In this document: piece after piece, positions 8,521 through 14,990 of the stretch
How the letters are laid out: each line of letters opens with the position of its first letter
Position numbering within the stretch: the stretch's first letter is position 1
Assembly (NCBI GenBank): GCA_025363475.1
Contig: JANYDS010000018.1
Location: forward strand, 62,001-126,000
DNA length: 64,000 nucleotides
Origin: Terriglobia bacterium
GTDB lineage: Bacteria > Acidobacteriota > Terriglobia > Bryobacterales > Bryobacteraceae
Reading direction: 5' to 3'
Position numbers and translations under genes: made by a program
The notes under the pieces: model-generated
Seen by the model: only the letters and a program-made list of their open reading frames with translations
Told to the model about the DNA's origin: nothing
Databases searched by the model: none

Positions 8521-9339
8521 ATGCCATTCAAAGGTGCGCGAGTGCTCTCGCTCGAAACCAGGCGCGCGTCAGAAATGGCCACGCTGATCCGTAAACAGGG
8601 CGGGAAACCCTTTATTGCCCCTTCCATGCGCGAAGTTCCACTGGAAGCGCTGGATGAAGCTTTTGATTTCGGTGAGCGCCTGTTGCGCGATGAATTCGAC
8701 TGCATCCTGCTGCTGACCGGAGCCGGGACACGTCTGCTCTGGAAAGCGCTGCTGACACGATATAAAGAACACGAACTGCGGGCCGCCGCCGGACGCACCA
8801 CCATTGTTCTCAGGGGACCGAAGCCCTCTGCTGCTATCCGCGAACTCGGACTTCCGGCCGGCGTGCTGGTCCCTGAGCCCAACACCTGGCGCGAGGTTCT
8901 TTCTGTCATGGAAGGTCGTCCGGAGACCCGTATTGCTGTCCAGGAATATGGTAAAAGCAATCCGGATCTGCTCGACGGACTCAAAGCACAGGGCAAAACA
9001 GTTACCGCCGTGCGGATCTACGGCTGGGACATGCCGGAAGACACCGCCCCGTTGCGCGATGCCGTACGAAACCTCGCAGCAGGCTGGTTTGACGTGGTGC
9101 TGGTCACCACCGCCACCCAGATGCACAACCTGATGCAGATTGCCGTGGAAGAGAAACTGGAAGCCCGCGTCAAGACGGCTTTCGAACGCGTCTTTATCGG
9201 CTCCATCGGCCCCACCACCAGCGAAGGCATTGAAGAGTACGGCTTGAAAGCGGATTTCGAACCCAGCCACCCCAAAATGGGACTCCTGGTCAATGAGGGC
9301 GCAAGGCACTTTGCACGGCTGGTGGAAGCCTCGCGATAA
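8521..9339 (+). CDS. hemD: Uroporphyrinogen-III synthase
   Basis: HemD closes and inverts ring D of hydroxymethylbilane to give uroporphyrinogen III for haem, sirohaem and cobalamin. The 272-residue protein matches the two-domain HemD fold. Weak but typical motifs are GARVLSLETRRASEMA at the start, DCILLLTGAGTRLLW, and the C-terminal VFIGSIGPTTSEGIEEYGL region. HemD is poorly conserved, so the call rests on overall pattern. It is followed after 12 bases by argS and is divergent from scpA; other hem genes are not in the window. Confidence 0.85.
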   Translation: MPFKGARVLSLETRRASEMATLIRKQGGKPFIAPSMREVPLEALDEAFDFGERLLRDEFDCILLLTGAGTRLLWKALLTRYKEHELRAAAGRTTIVLRGPKPSAAIRELGLPAGVLVPEPNTWREVLSVMEGRPETRIAVQEYGKSNPDLLDGLKAQGKTVTAVRIYGWDMPEDTAPLRDAVRNLAAGWFDVVLVTTATQMHNLMQIAVEEKLEARVKTAFERVFIGSIGPTTSEGIEEYGLKADFEPSHPKMGLLVNEGARHFARLVEASR

Positions 9340-9351
9340 ACTCAAGTTTCC

Positions 9352-11301
9352 GTGTTTCACAATCTGGAAAAGAACATTCACGCCGCTTTCCGCGATGGTT
9401 TGCTGGCACGCTTCGGCCTTGATACTGACTTTGGGCTGGAACAACCGCGCCAGTCTTCGTTTGGCGAAATCGCCGTCCCGGTTGCCTTTCAACTGGCGCG
9501 AACTCTCAAGCAGCCACCCGCGAAAATTGCCGCTGAACTGGTTGACGTGGTCGGCTCCATCCCGGGCGTCGCTGCCATGGAAGTCGCGGGCAACGGGTAT
9601 ATCAATATCCGCTTTGACCGGGCGGCGTTTGCCGAAACGGTGCTAAAAGGCGATGCCGTGCCGGCCAGCAAGCCCGGCAAAACCATCATCGAACACACCA
9701 ACATTAATCCCAATAAGGCCGCCCATATCGGCCATCTGCGCAATGCCGTGCTCGGAGATACGTTCGTGCGCATGCTCCGTGCGGGCGGCAGGCGTGTGGA
9801 AGTTCAGAACTACATCGACAATACTGGCGTCCAGGTTGCCGACGTCGTAGCCGGTTTTCATTTCCTCGAACACAAGACGCTGGCAGATGTGGCTGCGTTG
9901 ATCAACGGCGCAGAGCGCTTCGATTTCATCTGCTGGGAACTCTACGCGCGCACGTCGCAGCACTATAAAGACAACCCTGAAGCCCTCGCCTGGCGCGCTT
10001 CTACTCTGCATGAAATCGAAGCCGGTACCGGTGAACTGGCGGACCTCGCCCACCTGGTCGCAGACAACATCGTAAAACTGCATCTGGCCACCATGCTGCG
10101 GCTCAATATTCAGTACGATGTGCTGCCCCGCGAAAGCGAAATCCTGCACCTCAAGTTCTGGGCCGCTGCCTTTGAATTGCTCAAGGACCGCAAAGCCATC
10201 TACCTCGAAACCGAAGGCAAGAACGCCGGATGCTGGGTGATGCCTTCCTCCGCCTTCCGGGGCGACGATGAGGCCAATGAAGACAGCAAGGTGATCGTGC
10301 GGTCCAACGGCATCGTCACTTACGTGGGCAAAGATATCGCCTACCAGCTCTGGAAATTCGGCCTGCTCGGTAGAGATTTCTACTACCGCCACCACACCCT
10401 CTACGCCGACGGCCACCAGGTCTGGGTCTCCACAGACCACCGCCAGGACCTGCCCGAGCCCGAGTTTGGCAACGGCGAAACGGTTTATAACGTCATCGAT
10501 GTCCGGCAGTCCTATTTGCAGGATGTTGTAGTCGCCGGCCTAAAAGCTCTGGGGTTTTCCGGCCAGGCCGAGCGGTCCATTCACTTCTCCTATGAAATGG
10601 TGGCGCTGTCTCCCCGCTGCTGCGCCGACCTGGGGATGACGCTCTCCGAGGAAGACGCCAAACGCCCCTATATTGAGGTGTCCGGCCGCAAGGGTCTCGG
10701 GGTTAAAGCCGACGACCTCATGGACAAGCTGGTGTCAACCGCATTTACTGAAGTAGCGTTAAGGCATCCAGAAGACAACGAAGCCGCCCAACTGGCAGTT
10801 GCCACCGAAATCGCGATGGGCGCGCTGCGTTACTTCCTGCTGAAATTCACCCGCAACACAGTGATTGCTTTCGATTTCCAGGAAGCGCTCAGCTTCGAGG
10901 GCGAAACCGGACCCTACGTGCAATACTCCGCGGTCCGCGCCCGCAATATTTTCCGCAAACTCGACGCACGGGGCGAGACCATTCCCGATTTCACCACCGC
11001 ACTCTCGCACGAAGCCTTCGCCCGCCACTTCGCTGATGAAGATCTGTGGCAGTTTTTCCTCACGGCCTCGAAGTCAGATTCAGCCGTGGAGCGGGCCACC
11101 GCCTCTGGCGAACCAGCCCAGGTTGCCAAATACGCTTTCCAACTCGCCCAAACCTATAACAACTTCTACCACCAGTTCCAGGTGCTTTCGGAGCCGGATG
11201 CGGAGCGTAGAATTTTCCTTCTCTGGATGACGGATTTCTTCCGCCTTCAGCTGGAACGCACACTTTCCGTGCTCGGAATTGCCGTTCCCGCGTACATGTA
11301 A
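9352..11301 (+). CDS. argS: Arginyl-tRNA synthetase
   Basis: This 649-residue class I synthetase charges tRNA-Arg. The N-terminal Arg-tRNA recognition domain spans about residues 1-90. The HIGH motif is intact (HIGHLRN, residues 125-128, preceded by NINPNKAA). The second ATP-binding loop reads SGRKGLGVK in place of KMSKS, a variation known in ArgS enzymes. The DALR anticodon-binding domain fills the last 130 residues and ends in VLGIAVPAYM. The start is GTG, 12 bases after hemD, so the two are probably cotranscribed. The following unknown gene begins 11 bases after its stop. Confidence 0.97.
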   Translation: MFHNLEKNIHAAFRDGLLARFGLDTDFGLEQPRQSSFGEIAVPVAFQLARTLKQPPAKIAAELVDVVGSIPGVAAMEVAGNGYINIRFDRAAFAETVLKGDAVPASKPGKTIIEHTNINPNKAAHIGHLRNAVLGDTFVRMLRAGGRRVEVQNYIDNTGVQVADVVAGFHFLEHKTLADVAALINGAERFDFICWELYARTSQHYKDNPEALAWRASTLHEIEAGTGELADLAHLVADNIVKLHLATMLRLNIQYDVLPRESEILHLKFWAAAFELLKDRKAIYLETEGKNAGCWVMPSSAFRGDDEANEDSKVIVRSNGIVTYVGKDIAYQLWKFGLLGRDFYYRHHTLYADGHQVWVSTDHRQDLPEPEFGNGETVYNVIDVRQSYLQDVVVAGLKALGFSGQAERSIHFSYEMVALSPRCCADLGMTLSEEDAKRPYIEVSGRKGLGVKADDLMDKLVSTAFTEVALRHPEDNEAAQLAVATEIAMGALRYFLLKFTRNTVIAFDFQEALSFEGETGPYVQYSAVRARNIFRKLDARGETIPDFTTALSHEAFARHFADEDLWQFFLTASKSDSAVERATASGEPAQVAKYAFQLAQTYNNFYHQFQVLSEPDAERRIFLLWMTDFFRLQLERTLSVLGIAVPAYM

Positions 11302-11312
11302 GGCTGAAGGCG

Positions 11313-12014
11313 ATGGAACCGGCGACACGCGAACCCTTCAATTATTTCAACTACTTCACTGAGATTGAAGAACATTTCCAGAGGGTGAGGGGCACCAGTC
11401 TGTTCCTGCTGTCTCCGCTCGACTGGGCACTGCTCGAAACCTGGAAGAATTCCGGCGTTCCCCTCGAAGCCGTGTTGCGGGGCATCGATGCTGCCTTCGA
11501 AAAGTGGCGTGCGAAGAAAACGCGCTCACAGCTGGTGAATTCAATCGCCTACTGTACCCAAGCCGTAATGACTGAGGCCCAGCGTGCAGCCGACGGCGGC
11601 ACTTCGGGCACGGCGGCTTCCCAGACCGGAGAGTCAGCCGCCTTCGCGCCAGAAGTCTTGAAAACCTACCTCTCGGGCAACGAAGCCGCTGTACGGTCAT
11701 GCGGAATAGCAGAATTCGCCCCCGTCGCTGATTCGCTGGCCCGCATCATTAACGAACTGCCAGTGTTGTCGGCTGATCTGGAAGCACTGGAGCAACGCCT
11801 GTCCATGCTGGAGCAGAAACTGATCGCCATAATCCGCGCGACTCTGCCCGAAGAGAAAGCTCTGCGGATGCGCGTAGAACTCGATACCCACCTGCGACCC
11901 TGGCGCAGCAAGATGACAGCCCCACAGCTTTCCATGCTCGAAGCCCAGTTTCTCGAACGTGCCGCGCTGGAATCCGCAGGACTACCCCGGCTCAGCCTGT
12001 TTTACCTTCGGTGA
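11313..12014 (+). CDS. Unknown cytoplasmic protein downstream of argS
   Basis: I do not recognise this 233-residue protein. It has no signal peptide or membrane segment and appears mostly helical. An N-terminal region (about 10-85) with the motif SPLDWALLETWKNSGVPLEAV loosely resembles replication-initiator or DnaD-like helical domains, but not enough for a call. A Gly/Ala/Ser-rich linker (about 88-110) follows, then a Leu-rich helical part with heptad-like spacing (LEALEQRLSMLEQKL), possibly a coiled coil. It starts 11 bases after argS and is likely the last gene of hemD-argS. Confidence 0.7.
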   Translation: MEPATREPFNYFNYFTEIEEHFQRVRGTSLFLLSPLDWALLETWKNSGVPLEAVLRGIDAAFEKWRAKKTRSQLVNSIAYCTQAVMTEAQRAADGGTSGTAASQTGESAAFAPEVLKTYLSGNEAAVRSCGIAEFAPVADSLARIINELPVLSADLEALEQRLSMLEQKLIAIIRATLPEEKALRMRVELDTHLRPWRSKMTAPQLSMLEAQFLERAALESAGLPRLSLFYLR

Positions 12015-12137
12015 TTTTTGCGTTCGCTGACGTCCGGCGGTCACTCATATTGGCAAAAGTGTTTTTTTCCGAACACTATTTTCTTACAACTAACCGTTTC
12101 ATGGTATCGTCATGAATAGTGGCTATGGCCAACTTTA

Positions 12138-12158
12138 GACCGAAGTCTCATTTCGGTC
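12138..12158 (+). repeat. Small hairpin in the intergenic region
   Basis: GACCGAA (12138-12144) and TTCGGTC (12152-12158) form a 7-bp stem with a 7-nt loop. No T-run follows directly, so it is not a typical terminator. It may form the 5' part of a longer RNA or the 3' end of the upstream mRNA. Confidence 0.4.
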
Positions 12159-12195
12159 CGTAACTTTTCCTTTTTAAATTCGTCTGTAATTTTAA

Positions 12196-12224
12196 CGGGA
12201 TGCAGTTGATCCCGCAGATTTTTT
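12196..12224 (+). terminator. Probable intrinsic terminator after the argS operon
   Basis: CGGGAT (12196-12201) pairs with ATCCCG (12209-12214) around a 7-nt loop. After three bases comes ATTTTTT (12218-12224). The stem is short but the layout is that of a Rho-independent terminator, placed to end transcription from hemD-argS. Confidence 0.5.
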
Positions 12225-12280
12225 CACAACCGGTGTCGTCCCCCGTTACGATTAAACTCGTTTCCCGGGATGGCCCAGCT

Positions 12281-12362
12281 GACAGGTGCAATCCTCCGAG
12301 TGCCTGCCGGTTTTTCGTGAAGACGGCAGGTGCCCTCCTCCGAGCGCCTGCCGTATTTTTTT
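12281..12362 (+). ncRNA. Candidate small RNA: tandem hairpins with anti-SD loops
   Basis: Two similar hairpins stand in tandem. Hairpin 1 (12283-12307) has a 7-bp stem with two G-U pairs and loop AATCCTCCGA. Hairpin 2 (12323-12354) has an 11-bp stem with one G-U pair and loop CCTCCTCCGA, followed at once by ATTTTTTT, a strong intrinsic terminator. Both loops are complementary to Shine-Dalgarno sequences. The pattern recalls C-rich-loop regulatory RNAs such as RsaE in Firmicutes or the cuckoo RNAs of Alphaproteobacteria. I see no clear promoter; the 5' end may lie near 12225, after the preceding terminator. This is an inference from structure only. Confidence 0.5.
12323..12362 (+). terminator. 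Strong intrinsic terminator (hairpin 2)
   Basis: An 11-bp stem (12323-12333 with 12344-12354), a 10-nt loop and a seven-T run form a near-ideal Rho-independent terminator. It is too far (over 300 bases) from the end of the upstream gene to be its first terminator, which favours a separate transcript. Confidence 0.75.
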
Positions 12363-12393
12363 GTTCCAATACCGAACCTCTGGCGTTCTGCGG

Positions 12394-12412
12394 TTGTTTC
12401 AGACTGAAACAA
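12394..12412. repeat. Perfect 19-bp palindrome, candidate operator
   Basis: TTGTTTCAG, one central A, then CTGAAACAA: 9-bp arms with no mismatch. The length and one-base centre suit a dimeric repressor site better than an RNA hairpin. It lies 228 bp upstream of the dehydrogenase start at 12640. No regulator is encoded next to it. Confidence 0.45.
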
Positions 12413-12473
12413 TTGACTCTCCCGCCCTTACCCCGTCCCTTTACAAACAAGGGTTTCTGCTTTGGTTCATTGC

Positions 12474-12572
12474 GTGCTTGAGGAGAATGCGTGAAATACA
12501 GTCGCAGTGACTCAAGCCCGGTGAAGCCAATCCTCCCTGACTCCCTCCCCTTTTAGTTTTACCCTCAAGCAC
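12474..12572 (+). repeat. Long-range inverted repeat with alternative partner
   Basis: GTGCTTGAGG (12474-12483) is perfectly complementary to CCTCAAGCAC (12563-12572). The same left arm can instead pair over 7 bp with CTCAAGC at 12511-12517. The left arm contains AGGAG. The enclosed DNA is pyrimidine-rich with CCTCCC at 12532-12537 and CTCCCTCCCC at 12541-12550. Together these could form a switchable RNA structure. The rest of the intergenic region up to the dehydrogenase shows no gene I can support. Confidence 0.4.
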
Positions 12573-12626
12573 ACCTCAAATCCCTCCAAAATCCTCATTC
12601 ACCGGCTTGGGCCTCTTGCGGACAGG

Positions 12627-12632
12627 TACAAT
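12627..12632 (+). promoter_or_regulatory. Pribnow-like hexamer before dehydrogenase start
   Basis: TACAAT ends 7 nt before the ATG at 12640, with no Shine-Dalgarno between. It supports both the chosen start and a leaderless mRNA. Confidence 0.4.
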
Positions 12633-12639
12633 TCTGTTT

Positions 12640-13530
12640 ATGGCAAAACTTGGCTTTCTCGGTCTCGGCCTTATGGGCTATCCAATGGCGCGCAATCTGG
12701 CGAAAGCCGGTAACGACGTCGCAGTCTGGTCTCATACCGGCTCAAAAGCAACCAAACTGGCAGCCGAAGCCAGCGTAACCGTTTGCGAAACCCCCGCTCA
12801 GGTAGCAGCCCATGCCGAATGCACCTTCGTTTGCGTCGGCAATTCCAAAATGTCAGAGAAAGTGATTCTCGGGCCGGACGGCCTCAAAAGCGGGGCGGCC
12901 AAAGGCTCGGTCATCGTCGACGCCAGCACGGTCAGTCCGTCTTCGAGTCGCCGCATTCACGAAGAACTGGCAGCCGTGGGAATAGATTTCCTCGGCGCGC
13001 CCTGCACCGGCTCAACCCCTGGCGCAACCAATGCCACCCTTACCTTTATGATCGGCGGCGAGCAGAAAGTCTTCGAACGCGCCAGGCCCTGGTTCGAATT
13101 GATGGGGAAGAAACTCTATTACTGCGGCGGCCCGGGCATGGGACTCCACGCCAAACTCACCCAGAACCTGGTCCTGGCGAATATCCTGCAGGCTTTCAAC
13201 GAGGGGATAGTCCTCAGCACCAAGGCCGGTATGGATCCGGCCCTCATGCTCGATATCCTGGCCAACAGCGCCGCCAAGTCGGGCCTGATCGACTACAAAG
13301 CCCCCTTCATCTTCAAGCGCGACTTCACAACTAACTTCTCTGTAAAGTGGATGCACAAGGACATCGGCCTCATGCTGGAGTCCGCCGAAGAGCTGTCCGT
13401 ACCCCTTTTTCTGACTTCTGTCACCCGTCAGCTTTTTCAGGCAGCCATAGCCACCGGGCATGGTGAAGAAGATATCTGCTCTACAATCAAGGTGTTAGAG
13501 GCAATGACCGGAGTCGAAGTCAAAGGCTGA
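12640..13530 (+). CDS. NAD(P)-dependent beta-hydroxyacid dehydrogenase
   Basis: The 296-residue enzyme belongs to the 3-hydroxyisobutyrate/tartronate-semialdehyde/glyoxylate reductase family. The N-terminal Rossmann motif GFLGLGLMGYPMARNL is clear. A substrate-binding segment near GAPCTGSTPGATNATLTFMIGG corresponds to the family's DAPVSGG region, and the catalytic Lys lies in GLHAKLTQN. The usual KxxNN is here KLTQN. The substrate cannot be assigned. I chose ATG 12640 over a TTG 33 bases upstream because conserved sequence starts right after it and a TACAAT box sits 7 nt before it. The gene is flanked by two structured intergenic regions. Confidence 0.9.
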   Translation: MAKLGFLGLGLMGYPMARNLAKAGNDVAVWSHTGSKATKLAAEASVTVCETPAQVAAHAECTFVCVGNSKMSEKVILGPDGLKSGAAKGSVIVDASTVSPSSSRRIHEELAAVGIDFLGAPCTGSTPGATNATLTFMIGGEQKVFERARPWFELMGKKLYYCGGPGMGLHAKLTQNLVLANILQAFNEGIVLSTKAGMDPALMLDILANSAAKSGLIDYKAPFIFKRDFTTNFSVKWMHKDIGLMLESAEELSVPLFLTSVTRQLFQAAIATGHGEEDICSTIKVLEAMTGVEVKG

Positions 13531-13549
13531 TGTATTGAATGGTACCTAT

Positions 13550-13573
13550 CCAAAATTTGTATACATATTTTGG
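13550..13573. repeat. Near-perfect 24-bp palindrome
   Basis: CCAAAAT at 13550 and ATTTTGG at 13573 flank TGTATACA. One position pair out of twelve is mismatched. It lies 20 bases after the dehydrogenase stop and touches the next inverted repeat. It could be an operator or the stem of an AT-rich hairpin. Confidence 0.5.
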
Positions 13574-13611
13574 TTGATTCCAAAATCAATCTATCCTATT
13601 ATTGGAATCAA
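13574..13611. repeat. 10-bp inverted repeat with 18-bp spacer
   Basis: TTGATTCCAA (13574-13583) and TTGGAATCAA (13602-13611) are perfect complements. It directly follows the palindrome at 13550-13573 and directly precedes the structured leader, forming a continuous block of symmetric DNA upstream of dxr. Confidence 0.5.
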
Positions 13612-13712
13612 GCCGGGGAGTTCAAAGTAACTCCCACCAAAGCGAGACTAACCTCTAAAACTGAAAGACCCCTGAAGCAAACTCCCCGGCGCCCGCAAGG
13701 GTCTGGTCTTTC
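13612..13712 (+). ncRNA. Structured leader upstream of dxr, candidate cis-regulatory RNA
   Basis: GCCGGGGAGTT (13612-13622) pairs perfectly over 11 bp with AACTCCCCGGC (13680-13690). Part of the same left arm (13616-13622) can instead form a local 7-bp hairpin with AACTCCC (13629-13635). GAAAGACC (13663-13670) pairs over 8 bp with GGTCTTTC (13705-13712), which is incompatible with the 11-bp helix unless a pseudoknot forms. Such mutually exclusive helices are the hallmark of riboswitches and attenuators. The sequence does not match the TPP, SAM-I, glycine, cobalamin or c-di-GMP-I consensus features I know. Confidence 0.45.
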
Positions 13713-13760
13713 GGACGTCTCGGCAAAGCAGTAAACCCCACCCGGTGTGTCATTGGTATC

Positions 13761-14987
13761 ATGAGGCTGTCGCCGCGCATGTCTACCCGTACCCTGACCA
13801 TTTTGGGCTCCACCGGTTCCATTGGAACCAATACTCTCGATGTTGTGCGACAAAACCCGGAACGTTTCCGCGTCTTCGCACTAGCGGCAGGGCGCAACAT
13901 TGAATTGCTGACCCGGCAAATCGAAGAATTCCGGCCCTCTGTGGTCGTGATCCAGGACCAGCACGATCTCTCCCGCCTCGCCTCAAGCCTTACCGATTCT
14001 GGAATTATCCCGAAATCTGAACTCCCGCAACTGCTGAGCGGACCAGAAGCCTTGATCCAAATCGCCACCGCCAACGAATGCGATACGGTGATGTCCTCAA
14101 TCGTCGGCGTAGCCGGTTTACCCGCCACCTACGAAGCAATTTGCCACAGGAAACGTGTCGGGCTCGCCAATAAAGAGGTTCTGGTCTCCGCCGGGAAACT
14201 GGTCATGGAAGCCGTCGCACGGCACGGAGCTGAGATGATCCCTGTTGATTCTGAACACAACGGCGCCCACCAGTGCCTGCGTGCAGGCCTCCGCGCCGAA
14301 GCCACCAAACTCATCCTCACCGCCTCGGGTGGCCCGTTCCGCCTTACTCCCATAGAAGCGCTGGAGCATGTAACTCCGGCCCAGGCGTTGAATCATCCCA
14401 CCTGGAAAATGGGCAACCGCATCACCATAGATTCAGCCACACTTATGAACAAAGGCTTTGAAGTAATTGAAGCCTGCTGGCTCTTCGATTTCGCCCCCAC
14501 CGATGTGGAAGTGGTCGTTCACCCACAGTCAACAGTTCATGCCATGGTGGAGTACAACGATGGCAGTGTGGTTGCACAAGTTTCGGCGACGGATATGCGA
14601 ATGCCGATTCAATACGCCCTCACCTGGCCGGAACGTGCCCAGGCACCAGTAAAGAAAATCAACTGGGCTGAAAGTCGCAGCTGGGAGTTTCACGCCCCCG
14701 ACTTCGCCAAATTCCCCTTGCTCGGGCTGGCCTACGAAGCCCAGACCGCAGGCGGCGCAGCAACCTGCGTTCTCAATGCGGCGGATGAAATTGCCGTCGA
14801 AGCGTTTCTGGCGGAAAAGATCAGCTTCAACGCCATCGCCCGAACCGTGGCAGAAACCTTGCAACGCATGCCCGTCACCCAGCCGTCCACAATAAGTGAA
14901 ATAATAGAAATTGATCTGGTCGCACGTGAAATGGCTCGCAACGTAATCGCGAAACACAAAGTCTCCTTCGCTGCATCTACCCAATAA
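13761..14987 (+). CDS. dxr: 1-deoxy-D-xylulose 5-phosphate reductoisomerase
   Basis: Dxr (IspC) makes 2-C-methyl-D-erythritol 4-phosphate from DXP with NADPH, the committed step of the MEP isoprenoid pathway. The NADPH-binding motif ILGSTGSIGTNTLDVV, the metal and substrate segment PVDSEHNGAHQCL and ILTASGGPFR, and NHPTWKMGNRITIDSATLMNKGFEVIEA-type motif are all recognisable. The length is about 402-408 aa. ATG 13779 would fit the family start equally well and would remove six residues; neither start has a good Shine-Dalgarno. It is followed after 3 bases by rseP, the common dxr-rseP pairing. Confidence 0.96.
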   Translation: MRLSPRMSTRTLTILGSTGSIGTNTLDVVRQNPERFRVFALAAGRNIELLTRQIEEFRPSVVVIQDQHDLSRLASSLTDSGIIPKSELPQLLSGPEALIQIATANECDTVMSSIVGVAGLPATYEAICHRKRVGLANKEVLVSAGKLVMEAVARHGAEMIPVDSEHNGAHQCLRAGLRAEATKLILTASGGPFRLTPIEALEHVTPAQALNHPTWKMGNRITIDSATLMNKGFEVIEACWLFDFAPTDVEVVVHPQSTVHAMVEYNDGSVVAQVSATDMRMPIQYALTWPERAQAPVKKINWAESRSWEFHAPDFAKFPLLGLAYEAQTAGGAATCVLNAADEIAVEAFLAEKISFNAIARTVAETLQRMPVTQPSTISEIIEIDLVAREMARNVIAKHKVSFAASTQ

Positions 14988-14990
14988 CCC

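Noticed and set aside
12487-12556. Short peptide frames (ATG 12487 or GTG 12491) after AGGAG
   Set aside because: Only 7 or 21 codons with low-complexity content; the AGGAG is better explained as part of the inverted repeat.
13601-13760. Known riboswitch classes (TPP, SAM-I, cobalamin, c-di-GMP-I, glycine, manganese) or SRP RNA in the dxr leader
   Set aside because: None of their conserved core sequences could be found; only the helices are supported.
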